The notes below the pieces were generated by a model. That model saw only the letters and a list, made by a program, of their open reading frames with translations, searched no databases and was not told the origin of the DNA. Position numbers and translations under genes: made by a program. From Vandiemenella viatica (Eukaryota > Arthropoda > Insecta > Orthoptera > Morabidae), in assembly GCA_031002005.1 (NCBI GenBank), contig JARYHS010013630.1, forward strand, positions 25,635,112-25,699,111: a stretch of 64,000 bases of DNA. Reading direction: 5' to 3'. Positions 23,666-35,189 of the stretch are shown in pieces. How positions within the stretch are numbered: the stretch's first letter is position 1; the number at the start of each line of letters is the position of its first letter.

Positions 23666-23804
23666 AGTTTATGAAGCGTAATTATTATGAAATAGTCCGC
23701 GGCCGATGGTCGAACAATGCCCGAAGCTGACCGCTCGCTCGCCGGGAGCAGTTTCTTCCTTGTAGCGCTAACAGTGGGTTGCGTTTCCCGGCGAACGCCC
23801 TGTA

Positions 23805-25720
23805 CTTTACCATATGATGACGCACAGAAAAATATATATATAGATTTTTATATGAAACTGTTCGTTCATAAATAATAAGTACACCTGACTTCATGCTTCA
23901 AAAATTCTCGCTGTTAACCCCTTGCCCTACGTGTAAGATCCAACAGCGTTGTCCCAAAACGTAAACAGAACTGCCGAACGTTCGAGCCATTCCACGGCTC
24001 GTAAGTTGCATCAATCGCACAAGACCTACGTGTGGTGTCGTACCTATTAGAAAAATATAATTCTTGAAAAGTTAATTTAATAAAATTTCAAAAAGACGAG
24101 TGAAAAATTAAAAACAAACAAATGAATAAAATGATAAATTAAACAAACAGTAAAGGTTAATAGTGCAAATAATATATTACAGAAGGTTTGTTATTTTGAA
24201 ATAAAGAATTCATCGATAACATTTAAGTGTAATTTCAGAATAAATTCTCATTGCCCACAATTATCGTTTTTACAAAAATTACTAAAAAAAATGATAATCG
24301 TCAACCGTGTGATATTTTTCGTGGTGTTCACATTTGACCCGGCCGACGTACCACCGACCAGGCCCTGGCCACGAACCTCACACGTAGTTGTGGGCCAGAG
24401 GGTTAATATATAACTTGAACTTTTCCACCCATGTGATACTGATCTGGTCACCCACTCACCTCTATAGTTATTGGCTGGACAACAGTGTCACGTGTCAGCC
24501 TTCGCTCACAAAACAGCGACCAGAGATACTATTAGAAGGAATTCCTGGTTATGTGTACTATTTAATAACTAAGCAACTGCTACCAAAGTAATTGGCATAA
24601 TACATTCATTAAGTTTGCTTTTAACAGCGTTTCATAGCTCAAAAAAATTAATAAATTTTGCGGCTGAAAAAACATGGGTCGGCTTTTCAGTAACATGTTA
24701 CTAATTAAAGCAACTTAAAAAACTTTAATAAAAAAAAAATTAAAGTACTCATAGTCGCTGCTGTAACCACGAATGCCAATTGTCATTTCAGCTTAGGATA
24801 ATTTTCAGTTTAATCACAACTTTCACCAATGTTGTTGCTCGACCAAAATTTATGCATTACGGTTTATTTGCTTTTTAGGCATTTTACTGACCACTTTCGT
24901 TATTGGTCTTTATACATGTTCGCTGTATGTGAATTATTAGGTTATTTTAAGTGGACATCAGACCAAATGTGTCAGAGAATCGACTATTCTGGCAACTTAT
25001 TTCTGCGGAGTTGCTCAACTGTTTCTTAATATGGAATGTGTATTAACTTCTCTGGCCGTCACAGATACTATGACCAATGTTTACGTTATAAGTGTTTGCC
25101 CAGTCTCGATAATAAACAACGTGATGCTTTCGAAGCAAACAGGAATTTTTTTAAATTTTACAGAGTGAACTTTAAGGGTCAAACACAAGAAAGTTTCTAC
25201 ATAAGCAATTCGTGTTTAATACCTACCTCTATTAATGTTTCAGAGTTCTTCAAGCTCAAGAGATTTTATTCGTCCTAAAGGCGAAACACATGTCAAGTAC
25301 GTATTTGGTCATATCAGATCAACCTGTCATAATCTTTCATCGTAAAAACTGGAACTATTCTAGACCCGTGACGATACGCAAAAAACGGTCACGGGCTAAA
25401 ACTAGTCTCTAAATAATGCTCCCACTTTCAGTGACTGTTGACGTCTTTTAGTTACTTACATTGGACACCAGAGGTTATACCCGCAGTGTGGTTCAGTGCG
25501 CTGAGGCGCCGCAACAGTGTACGGGGGAGATACAACGGAGCCGGGCACGATACCAGGCTTCGGCGCATTGGCCGTCCTGATGCAGTTTTTAGGGAGTTTT
25601 CCACAGCTACAGGAACCGTCTCCAATCTGCGCCTTATAAACTATACGTACAAAAAAATAGACGTATCACTCGGGAACGAGTTACTCATTTCGCAGACAGA
25701 TGTCAACACTTCACTTCCTC
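23805..25720. other. Intronic AT-rich DNA, no feature recognised
   Basis: Short frames (for example 24829-25029) show no homology I can name. Confidence 0.6.
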
Positions 25721-25832
25721 CATTAGTACGTTGTACGACCTGGCAGTAAGGTCACGTGGCCGTAAAACCAAAGCTCTTCATTAGTACGTTGTACGACCTG
25801 GCAGTAAGGTCACGTGGCCGTAAAACCAAAGC
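25721..25832. repeat. 58-bp direct duplication
   Basis: Two adjacent copies start CATTAGTACGTTGTACGACC at 25721 and 25779 and run through ACGTGGCCGTAAAACCAAAG. They are essentially identical, so the duplication is recent. No gene overlaps it. Confidence 0.95.
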
Positions 25833-25983
25833 GCTATTTGACCACGGCAATGATGAGTGGCAAAGGAGGTAAAGAAGATCAGACTTGATGTTACATCAGA
25901 CAGGAAGTTAAGGCCATTGGATGTAAAAGCGTGGGGTATTTTTCTTTATTACGTTTTATTTGCTTTTTTCCTTTTGCGTACTA

Positions 25984-26325
25984 GGGGGACATCCATAAAT
26001 TACGTGAGGTGTTTTTCCGGATTTTCGGCCCCCCCCCCTTTCTGGTGAGATTTTGGTGAGATCTGGCCCCCCCCCCCACCCCCCACAGATCGTCTTTGCA
26101 ACTTTTTGAGACCTTTTTTTAGATCTCACCTACACTTTTCAGCCAAATACCCCCCTAAAATCGACTTTCGCGTCAGTTGTAGACCTTTTTTTTTTTTTAG
26201 CTCTACAGTCCTGCCCAATTTTAAAAAATCTCACGTGAGATTTCCGTTGACCCCTCCCCTCCCCTTGGTGAGATTTCGCCGGACCTCCCTCCCCTGTTTC
26301 ATCTCGCGTAATTTATGGATGCCCC
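25984..26325. mobile_element. Harbinger-like MITE, TTACGTGAG subfamily, copy 2
   Basis: Ends GGGGGACATCCATAAATTAC and CGTAATTTATGGATGCCCC are inverted repeats. CTA flanks both sides. Long C runs lie inside the left half. Confidence 0.87.
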
Positions 26326-26806
26326 CTAGTGATGTATATGATCGAAGCTTTCCTACAGCTGCAGCGAGTGGTCATCACAGCTGGTGCCGTTATTATCTGC
26401 GTATCTCATTATTCAAATAAGGAAATGGATCAGTGTCTTAATCAGATAAACGTTGAAGTTTTGTTCGCGTACGGCTACTGTCTGAGCTGGTTGAATGGTT
26501 ATGCAGCAGTAGCTGTCTCTGAGCGGAGCCGTCCTTGGTATGCAAAGCGATTTTCCCGCCAAGGTATTGCATGTCAGGCTGAAGGACGAAGAGGTGAAAA
26601 GCGACTTGTCCACAAAATCGGTGATGTGAGTACTGTTTCCATAACGCACACGGGCCTCGTTATACAACACGTGGAAATGTATAACGTCCATTTTGAAGCA
26701 TATAGCTAAAGTAGGCTTTAGGCAATTTTGGTGTAGTAATGCGTCTGATAAACGGGTGGCAGAAAGACGTGTGTGGTCTATAGAGGCTTCAGGACAAATA
26801 ATCGAC

Positions 26807-27023
26807 CGAGCGTGGAGGGTGAGCGGTAGCGCTCTGGCCTTGCATTCTGGTGGAGGGTTCGAATATCCGGCTGGACATCCAGATTTGGGGAAACCATGGA
26901 AAACTCAAATCACTCCAGGCGAATTCTACGATGCGTGCTTCAAAAGGCGTTGGCCGAATTCCTTCCCGTTCCTTATCCTCAGTCCTGTACCGCCTCTAAT
27001 TACCTCGACGCTGACGAGGTGTA
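26807..27023 (+). repeat. tRNA-derived SINE, family A, full length
   Basis: The head GAGCGTGGAGGGTGAGCGGT is followed by the B-box region GGGTTCGAATATCCGGC. The body GGCCGAATTCCTTCCCGTTC and the tail CCTCGACGCTGACGAGGTG are all present. It ends before an A-rich tract (27030-27047), consistent with retroposition. Confidence 0.85.
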
Positions 27024-27160
27024 AAGGCATGAAAAAAAAACAAAAAACTTTTGACAGACTGCTGAGAACGTGTGTTTGTAATTCGAGCTATGATCTTGAA
27101 AGTACGAGAAAGCGACCAGTGCACTTAGCACCCTGTCTGTTAGAATCTGACTGCAATATA

Positions 27161-28330
27161 CACTAACTGATCAAAAGTATCCCGAGACGTTTCTGAAACT
27201 GCACTTTACTCGTGTCCCTGTTATTTAATGTTATAATAAGGGGTGGATCTCTCCCTTTATACCAGCGTAAACTCTGCTGGGGAGTCTTTAAAAGAGGTGT
27301 GTCGATGTCTGCAGGAGAGTCAGTCTATTGTTCCTATCGAGCTGAAACCAGAGAAAGTAGTGATGTTGGAAGCTGGGGTCTGGAGCGAAGTCGACGTTGT
27401 AACTTATCACAAAGGTGTTCCGTAATGTTCAGACAGGCCAGTCCATTTCAGGAATGCAATGGTTTCTGGACAGTAACATTCCTGAAATGGACTGGACATC
27501 CTGAAGTATCGACCTGAATCCTGTGGAACACCTTTGTGATGAGTTACAACGTCAACTTCGCTCCAGATCTCAGCTTCCAACACCACTACATTCTCTGGTT
27601 TCAGCTCAATAGGAAAAATGGAACGACTTTATGGCAGTGTGAATTCTCCTACCGATAAAAACACTCAATCTCCGAACTGACCCTCTACCGCACGCAGTAC
27701 ACAATGGCTTAAAGTGTGTTCATATCATAGTCATTTAGTTTTCTTAAGGCACTAAGGGGACTACGCCATAACCACGGAAAACACTTCCATACCGTCTCCT
27801 CCGTACATCACACTACAATTCGGATTGTCTCACTGTAAAGCGTGATTCATCATTGCAGATCATTCGTTTGCTGTCATCCGCTGTCCATTGGTGTCGCTTA
27901 GCATTGACTGCAGAAATGTTTGCTTATGAGCAACAGCTCGACCTTTGTATCCCATACTGTCATTATGCTTAATGGAGTGCTGCTAGCGCTTTGGAATTTG
28001 CGAGTGATTCGTTTTTGTGATTTTTTTTGCGATTTTTTTTCTTCTCAAACATCCTCCGCAATGTTTGACGATCTTTGTCCGTTATTAAATGAAGTCTGCC
28101 GGTCTTGATTTAATTGTGGTGGTTCCTTTGCGTTTCCACTCCACAATCACGTCATCAATAGTCGACTTTGGCAGCTTTAGAAAGGTTCAAATGTCACCGA
28201 TGGGTTTGTTAGTCAGGTGACATCTAATGACTAGTACATGTTCCGCTGTTACTGCTTCTCTAGTGAAAACGCAATGTTCACCACCTCCTTTTTTACTGGT
28301 GGATCCGTCTGTTGTGACGAGTAGCATTCA
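27161..28330 (-). mobile_element. Tc1-like transposon with an internal inverted duplication
   Basis: The left end has CTGATCAAAAGTATCCCGAG, close to a widespread Tc1-like terminus. Minus-strand remnants appear in order. The helix-turn-helix part lies about 28050-28300 (DKDRQTLRRMF). The catalytic middle lies about 27780-27950 (HQWTADDSKRMICNDESRF, with the DES motif). The C-terminus lies about 27240-27430 (EHLCDKLQRRLRSRPQLPT). Between the last two is a plus-strand copy of the C-terminus (27507-27640, DLNPVEHL). Every part contains stops or shifts. Confidence 0.78.
27324..27613. repeat. Long imperfect hairpin within the Tc1-like element
   Basis: About 100 bp at 27324-27422 is repeated inverted at 27525-27613. 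The inner part continues as a perfect inverted pair, CCAGTCCATTTCAGGAATG (about 27439) with CATTCCTGAAATGGACTGG (about 27477). The arms are two opposite-strand copies of the transposase C-terminus. Confidence 0.85.
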
Positions 28331-29414
28331 ATTCCACATTACATGTGGATGTGCGGATAATATTTATCACATAGTGTAGGTCAGTGTTACAAGCTGACGA
28401 AATGGTTAATCTGTTAGTCGGAAATACAGTACAGAAGTACGCATGAAAACTGAAATGGAAAATTCTGCTAATAGAGCTATAAATATTGCACCTGAACAGG
28501 AGCCCATAGCCACCATGACAGCGACAACCAAAAATGAGGTAAAAGAATGCGCGGCGATATTTCCAGCAGAGAGAGAGAGAGAGAGAGAGAGAGACTAAGA
28601 CTATCTCCAACTGCAAAAAGCAAGAAACACTTTGTCAACTAAAAGAACGGCAATTTCAAGAAGAGGTCCTGCGCTTTGATGAAGGGGAAAAATGACTTAC
28701 AAAACTATAGTAGATAGCTTCATTAAGACTATTGAAAGGGAGCAAAGATGTCTGATAAGTCATGCGGTAAGAGTCGAATTATACTCTGGTCCGATGAGGT
28801 GGTCTGATTAGATGCATTTCTACACAATGGCTACTTTGTGTCAATATCTAAAATTCCAACTTTAAAAAGATTTCATGTATACTAATTATGTGCACATCAC
28901 CGCACTTGAAGTGTGCTTGAGTGACCTCATTGAAATCCTATGGATCGGAGAAAAACAGCCACTACTTTACAATCCACTCCAAGGTGCCAACTATTCCCTC
29001 CCCAAAAAAATTTGTCATTGAAATTTCGGAAAAAAAACTTTCAGAAAATAACGGACTATAATCTGCCGTCTGTGAATGCAGAGAGGTTCGAGATGTGAAA
29101 GACTTGTTTTTCCTATGACCACGTAACCAATCTTACGTAAATAAGTTACCGGGACTGGTATTAGTGCCAGTAAACATGCACGAGATACACTTGAGCCATA
29201 CCATAAAATGCGAATACTGCGCAATGCAAGATGCTTGTCTTCTCTCAGAGGGTGAGGAGCGGGCTGGGCAAGTTAGCTTTAATAGGTAGAATATCAAGCA
29301 ACAACATAAATATGGCTCACACTTAAACTGGCATATCCAAACTGAAGGTCTTAACACGACAGGAGGAGCAAATCGGAACACTTTCACCAGGCCGTAACTC
29401 CACACGATTTCACT
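28331..29414. other. Intronic DNA, GA microsatellite only
   Basis: No coding or repeat family recognised apart from the microsatellite at 28568. Confidence 0.6.
28568..28594. repeat. GA microsatellite
   Basis: About 13 GA dinucleotides. Confidence 0.95.
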
Positions 29415-29785
29415 CACTCCATAAACTACGTAGCCCCATTTTGGCCTCCTCCTGAACCCTGCCATTCCCCCCCCCCCCCTCCCCAACGTTGCCTGACGTG
29501 AATTTTGCTTCAACGCCCCCCTCCCGCGTGGCACGTAGCTTTTCCCCTATTGATTCCAGAAGACATTTTGTACTGTTTTCTCTTGTCAGACTATCATAAA
29601 TAACATACCGAGATCATTAAATGACTGAAATAAATATCCACATGCTGGTGTGTGTTCTGTACCTTATCTGTGACAAATAATATGAATGAAGAGCTACGTA
29701 GATTGGCTCAGCGTAGCTTTATACCCTACCCCTCATCCCCCCCCCAACCCCTAGACCGAGCCACGTAGTTTATGGGCTCTTCCCC
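29415..29785. mobile_element. Harbinger-like MITE, ACGTAG subfamily, copy 3
   Basis: The inner end CCATAAACTACGTAGCCCCA and the right end CCACGTAGTTTATGGG are inverted repeats. The outermost bases are eroded and no target duplication could be assigned. The body shares AAATAAATATCCACATGCT-type sequence with the other copies. Confidence 0.75.
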
Positions 29786-30552
29786 AAGCCTCTCCTTGCT
29801 CTAATGACCTGGATGTCGACCAGCTGCGAAGACTTCCCATTAAACTGATGCTCAGACAAGTTTCAACTACAGTCAGAGTTGTAGCAAATCGTATGTATTC
29901 GTTACTGAGTAACGAGTACATCGCCTGACTCGAAGTACCGAAACGTTACTCACCAATTCATTTCGTTAGTCGCATTTGTCGTATGGATGTCACTTTGATT
30001 CGATAAACTAACAAAGACGAATCATCATGCGCGAACTGGAACGATTCGCCCAGTGGTTAAATTAATCTGAACATTTGATTTGAATTAGTTTCGTTACAAA
30101 GGAAAATGCGCGCACATATTATTTACTGTTAAGTGTTGATATTTTTAACTAGGTAAGTAAGAGAAATTTTGACAGCATAAAGAGTTATTTTGTAGTTTTG
30201 CTTTTGTTTAACACTAAAATTTACAGATCATAATTTATAAATAGAAAATGTGGATAGATGATTTAAGATGGTTATTGCTTTTTTTTATTGATCATACCTT
30301 AGTGAGATTTTAATTCCAAACACTTATGATATGCGTTTATTGTAAAATGCGATATTCCCACTTCTATTGCGTTTTACAATGCAAATTTTACCTAAACTCA
30401 CTCCACTAAATGAACAGTTTACTCAAACTTGAACGAAGTCCTCCTGTACGCGACGCGACTCGATGCGATGTTTCATACTAGGTATCGATTGTGTCAAAGG
30501 TAACGATACGATACGATAGTCGTCCCTTACTCGATGCAATGCTTCATCGCGG
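29786..30552. other. Intronic DNA with ATCGTTAC/ACGAGTA-like motifs
   Basis: Repeated short motifs of the kind GTTACTGAGTAACGAGTAC and TAACGATACGATACGATA occur here and again at 32785-32819. They suggest an older repeat into which the MULE and the hAT were inserted, but I cannot define its ends. Confidence 0.45.
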
Positions 30553-30649
30553 TGTCGTGACAATCGCGCACAGTGACAATCGCGCACAGTTAAAGGTCGG
30601 GCTACTCTCTCCCCGCTCCCGTGTACTTTATAATTTATGGAACGCAGTA

Positions 30650-30800
30650 TTGACAAATCATCATCACACTAAAGCTTTGCCAGAGGTGAACGTCAATTAT
30701 AAGGCCTTTAATAATTACATACAACGGGGCCCGGGACTTGGACCGAGGACCTTCAGTACCCAAATCGTGCGCCGTAACACTGTGAGTCACCAGACCGAAT
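30650..30800 (-). repeat. Family-B SINE
   Basis: The plus strand shows AAGCTTTGCCAGAGGTGAAC then GTCAATTATAAGGCC. A B-box region GGACTTGGACCGAGG and CGCCGTAACACTGTGAGTCA follow: a minus-strand tRNA-like head with its body. It is inside the MULE at 30553-32765. Confidence 0.6.
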
Positions 30801-31246
30801 ATACAGGAAATGGAACATAAATATTCAAACACAATAAAACAAAGGTACTCTTTTTCTCTACAACTTATTTTTGCTGTCGTAAAACACAAATGTAATCTTA
30901 GATTTGTCTGCTTACGGGGTGCATTTCAAGAAAATCTGATGAACCTGGCAGTAAGGTTGAAGAGAAGAACAGACACTTTTGTAAGTCAATCAGTAACATC
31001 AAAATAAAATTTGGTCGTAAAGGACCAGAAATTTCCGCAATTTACCTATCGCTTCTCCAAATTCACCAGCCCGACACCGGCCCGCACCGTCAAAAAGTAA
31101 AAGTAAGTAAAGTGTTTAAAATCAGCCAAGAAGCTTCGTCATAATAAATATTTACAACTTATTTACATTTATTTAAAATAACGAAATTATCCAAATCAGC
31201 CAGAGAGACTCGTCATAATTGATAATTATTTACAGTATACCTACAT

Positions 31247-31435
31247 TTATTCAAGCTTGTGCATGTAGAACAACGCCTTTAGACATGATCTGATTTCGCC
31301 GCTCTTTTCATATCTGATAATCGTTTCGTCCAAATTCTGGTATGTAGTTTTTCTTCTCTTTCCTTGAAGAATGAATTCAGATCTCATATACATGAGACCT
31401 GAAGACTCGGCTACCCTCTTAAAACAAAATAACAC
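31247..31435 (-). pseudogene. C-terminal fragment of the MULE transposase
   Basis: The short frame (LFCFKRVAESSGLMYMRSEF and KTTYQNLDETIIRY) follows a decayed stretch reading HRTxxxVEGWNN-like residues. It matches the usual tail of MULE transposases, where a short helical segment with YRxLNE-like residues is found. It lies in the same element and orientation as 31709-32170. Assigned by order and pattern, not by a strong motif. Confidence 0.55.
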
Positions 31436-31708
31436 ATCTCTAAGCGTCGGGTTTGGCCTGTCAAATACATTGTTAACCCTATTATTCCATCATTCAACAG
31501 CATTAGTCGTGCGATGACGTCTTTTTTGACAATTCCACATATGAATTGGGATTTTTTCATTTTCAAGCCACGTGCCTACCAAGTAGTCGAAAAACTCCAA
31601 CAGTTTTTAGTTATTAGGAGCCTGTGATTGGATCTCCAACCAACTATGTCACATCTTCTGGTTTAAGAATATGGAGGCGAAGTTCCTCATTTTCTTTGTA
31701 CTCACGCG

Positions 31709-32170
31709 CTAGTCCAAGCTCCTGAACCTTTCTCCATATACATGTTTTATGTGAAAAAAAAAACAGCCTTTTACTTCCGTTGACGGTAACACTTCTTTGA
31801 GGGCAGATACTGCATCACTTTCAAAATCTACAGCCAGTGTCTCAGGGGCCCATTCTGGTACAGCCTTGATAATTTCATGAAACATGCGTACAAAAGTAAT
31901 CTTCTTTTTGTCAGGTAACAGTGTAAGCATCACAGGATGAATGTTTGTTTCTTCGTCAGTGCTGCCGTAATACGCATGTATCGTGTAGATTTGGGAGAAC
32001 TGTTTACTGGCACTTTTAAAAGTACCATCCATAAATAACTGTTCGTGTAATTTTAAACTTTGTTTACCTCTTTCATCGCTCAGAACAATTATTCTTTCAC
32101 CTACCATATCATACGTAAGAAGGAAACTGCCTCCATCTCCCATCTTCAACACTTCATCATCCAAGATCAA
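31709..32170 (-). pseudogene. MULE transposase domain fragment
   Basis: This 153-residue frame contains the MULE transposase signature: LFMDGTFKSASKQFSQIYTI (first catalytic Asp), HPVMLTLLPDKKK, then ETLAVDFESDAVSALKEV (second Asp) and KGCFFFHIKHV. The upstream zinc-finger part and the downstream C-terminus are in other frames with stops between them, so the gene is decayed. A frame at 31247-31435 (LFCFKRVAESSGL) matches the expected C-terminal helical region. Confidence 0.88.
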
Positions 32171-32399
32171 GGATTATTTGGCTCCTTTTGGTTTCCTTGT
32201 GATATACTTCTCTGACGGTACAAGTTTCTCTTGACAGTTACATATTCGTAGCCTTTATTATGGAGATCTCCTAGTTCCTCAGATTAAATTTTTGAATTGA
32301 ACTATCTTCCGCTCGAGCTTTTTTTTTTTTTTTTTCCCGCATGAAGTTTCTGAAGTACTTCAACGCAAGCGTTATCAGAGGGTTCACATATATTCTCTG

Positions 32400-32571
32400 T
32401 AACATTTAGTATGGCAGCATCCTAACTCTTCAAGATTCCACGACATTGTTTTGATCTTTCTTTGAGACAGCACCAGGTGATCGTTCCATCTTCTTTCTTT
32501 CTAAACTTTCGATAGCTGTACCCGTCATAATGCGCACACGGCTTTTCATGTGTAGTTGAAGTAACTTCCAT
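32400..32571 (-). pseudogene. FLYWCH zinc finger, N-terminus of the MULE gene
   Basis: From an ATG at 32571 the minus strand reads MEVTSTTHEKPCAHYDGYSY, then RKFRKKEDGTITWCC and KERSKQCRG. This is the FLYWCH pattern (aromatic tyrosine, W-C and later C/H ligands). The frame is broken by a stop shortly after. FLYWCH fingers commonly precede MULE transposase domains in animals, matching the order here. Confidence 0.7.
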
Positions 32572-33389
32572 GATTAAAAGTGTGATACTCAAGGCAACAG
32601 TGAATGCGAACAGTGTGTGCGGACCGGTTAGTAGGGGATGGGGTTGGAATTCCCAGAATTCAGCATGCTGTTGTAGCGGTGACTAATTGGTAGCTAAAAG
32701 CAGGTAGCAGAGACGACCCGGTTGTGCGCGATTGTCGCTGTGCGCGATTGTCACATATTCTTCATGGCAGCCTCGATTGTATCGAAAGTAATGAGTAACG
32801 ATTTGATAGTAACGAGTACCCAGGGGCGCCCATACCCGGGGGCAGGGGGGGGCCGCGGCCCCCCCTAGTTCTCGGGAAATATATATAGTGTTCACGGTTA
32901 CAACATTAACTGCTTTATTTATTTTGTTTTATACAAGCGACTATCTTTTATTTATTCTTTTAGTCAACCTGATATATAATAATATAGTATTTACTTGCTA
33001 GTTTAGCATAACTGCCGTATAATGCTGGTTCAAATCAACCGCCAATCAAGCAATATTATTATACCTTCGCGCTACGCTAGGAAACACTTTATGTTGTACG
33101 TCGCGCTCGCAGTCGACGTGAGGCACCGAGTGCATATATACAATATACGCCGACATTGCTATATATTCCAAAAGTCGTTCTTAAGTGGTTTGAAGAAAGG
33201 AAGAGGCATCGTCACAACCTTGATCTTGCACCTGTCGACTCTCAACCGGCAATACCACCGTGTTTATTTATTGCCAGTATCAGGCTTCATCTTTTCTCTC
33301 AATATTTGGTGAGTATACTGTCACATTGATCTTGCAAAATATGGCTCACTCGTTCTGACCTAATCGAGTCAGAAATATTTATTTCAGGG

Positions 33390-35189
33390 ATGGATATCAG
33401 GAATTTCTTTGGAAAAAAAGGTGATACTGCTACACAGAAAAGGAACCTCGATGACTCATTAAAAGTTCCAGATCCAATACCTTCGAAAGTGCGTCCCACA
33501 ACTACTTCTAAATTCTCAACACCAACTCCTGACTTCACGTTGCAACAATGTCCTTCCACCATTAGCCCTGAGTCTGCTGATATCATTACTCCTGATGCTA
33601 CTGATATGGATGACGCCAACCCACCCGCTACAGTTTCCACCGTTAACAATCCAGAGTTCGTTAGTAGTTCATTAACAGTTAATCACAGCTTTGATTTAGG
33701 TGAATACATAAATGATTCAGTGTCAGACGAAGTCAAGTATCAATTAATAACAAACATACATGCTCTAAATATGAATTATGATTTCAAAAATGACATTGAT
33801 GAGAAAAAAACTATCAAAAGGCCTTTTCAAAAAACTTGGCTACAAAAGTACTCATGGCTAGTATACTCGCCCAAGTTGAAGGGGGGCCTTTGTAAGTTTT
33901 GTAGTCTTTTCAAACCTGTTTTAAAAAGAGGGATATTTGGTGCTTTCGTGATAAAGGCTCATCAAGATTACAAACATTTTCATGAAGATGCTCGAGGCCA
34001 TGAAAAGAGCAGTTGGCATCTAGAATCTACGAGTAAGGCTAAAAGTTTTTGTGAGTCTTTAGAAATGAGAAAGAAAAACGTGATCGAACAGTTAGATAGT
34101 GGGATCACGGAGCTTGTAAATACCAACAGAAAAAAACTAAAATCAATTCTTGCTACTTTAATTTTCTGTGGCACTCATGACATATCCATCAGAGGAAAGA
34201 ATTCAAGCGAAGGAAACTTTCAGGATTTACTTTTGTTTAGAGTAAGTGCGGGGGACAAAGTGTTGGCGGATCATATGCAAAACTATTGTGGAAAAGCGAA
34301 ATATACATCACACAGAGTGCAAAACGATTTAATAAGTACATGTGGCTCCGTGATACAAAACGAGATTATTGATGAGGTAAACAGATCATCAGCGTTTGCA
34401 TTACTGGCAGATGAAACGGCTGACATTAGTGGAAAAGAGCAACTGTCTGTGGGAGTACGATTTGTAGACGAGAAAGATAACTTTACAGTAAAAGAAGAAT
34501 TTTTAGGGTTTACGGAGCTTATTACATTGGATGCTGAAGGAATTTCTTCATCTATTTTAAATTTTGTTGAAAAATTAGGGCTTAATATGAATAAGCTGAT
34601 TGGCCTTGGCTTTGATGGCTGTTCGACAATGGCAGGCCATGAAACTGGAGTGCAGGCCAGGATCAGAGAGAAGTATCCTTCAGCTGTCTATTTTCATTGT
34701 GCATCGCACAGACTGAACTTAGTTGTCAATGATCTTAACAGTGTCCAGGAAATTCGTAACACTATCGGAACTATAAAAGAAGTTATTAGGTTCTATAGAG
34801 AAAGTCTATTGCGTAGGAAAACAATACCTAACATTCCACTGTTTTGTGAAACTAGATGGTCCCATAAATATAAATCAATCAGGATATTCAAAGAAAACTT
34901 CTTGGTAATAAAGGATAGTCTGAATCACCTGGCATATAACAGTGAATACAATCAAGACACTCGATCACGTGCCAGCCAACTTGATTGTGCAACATCATCA
35001 ACTACATTTATCGTTTGTCTACACATTATATCGAGGTATTCTTCATATCTGGAACCAATAGTGAACAAACTCCAGAGTACTGATATGGATCTCCACTCAG
35101 TTTACAGATTCGTCAACACCGACTTGATAGCCAATTTTCAAAAGCAGAGAGAAAGTGATGACGAATTCAGAAACATTTTCGAGCAGTGA
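33390..35189 (+). pseudogene. hAT transposase (ZMYM1/P52rIPK-like), N-terminal and catalytic part
   Basis: This 599-residue frame begins with ATG and MDIRNFFGKK. A TTF-type zinc finger region is marked by GLCKFCSLF (near residue 166) and later His residues. A DUF4371-like/RNase H-like transposase core follows, with the first catalytic Asp in LLADETADI near residue 340 and the second in GFDGCSTMAG near residue 408, then HCASHRLNLVV. The protein would cut and paste the surrounding element. The frame ends at TGA 35187-35189, where the family continues: the C-terminal part resumes in another frame at 35186. I therefore call the gene broken. Confidence 0.92.

Larger units (their letters stand above)
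22804..23802 (+). mobile_element. Tc1/mariner-superfamily element (DUF4817-type), TA duplication, nested MITE
   Basis: The ends are inverted repeats, CAGGGCGTTCGCCGGGAAAC on the left and the same inverted on the right, each abutting TA (22802-22803 and 23803-23804). The total length is 999 bp. The interior has the N-terminal helix-turn-helix part of a transposase (23009 to about 23330) and no catalytic core. A smaller foldback element at about 23385-23665 has inserted downstream of it. Confidence 0.85.
30553..32765 (-). mobile_element. MULE (Mutator-like) DNA transposon with doubled terminal motif
   Basis: Inverted ends carry two head-to-tail copies of TGACAATCGCGCACAG on the left (about 30558-30592); the same doubled motif is inverted on the right (about 32725-32757). 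A candidate 9-bp target duplication with one mismatch lies outside: CTTCATCGC before and CTTCATGGC after. The interior encodes, on the minus strand, a FLYWCH zinc finger and a MULE transposase domain, both degraded. The gene order and 9-bp duplication fit Phantom-like MULEs. Confidence 0.82.

Noticed and set aside
29133..29534. 133-residue minus-strand frame
   Set aside because: The start lies in the C/G-rich part of a MITE and the rest has no motif.
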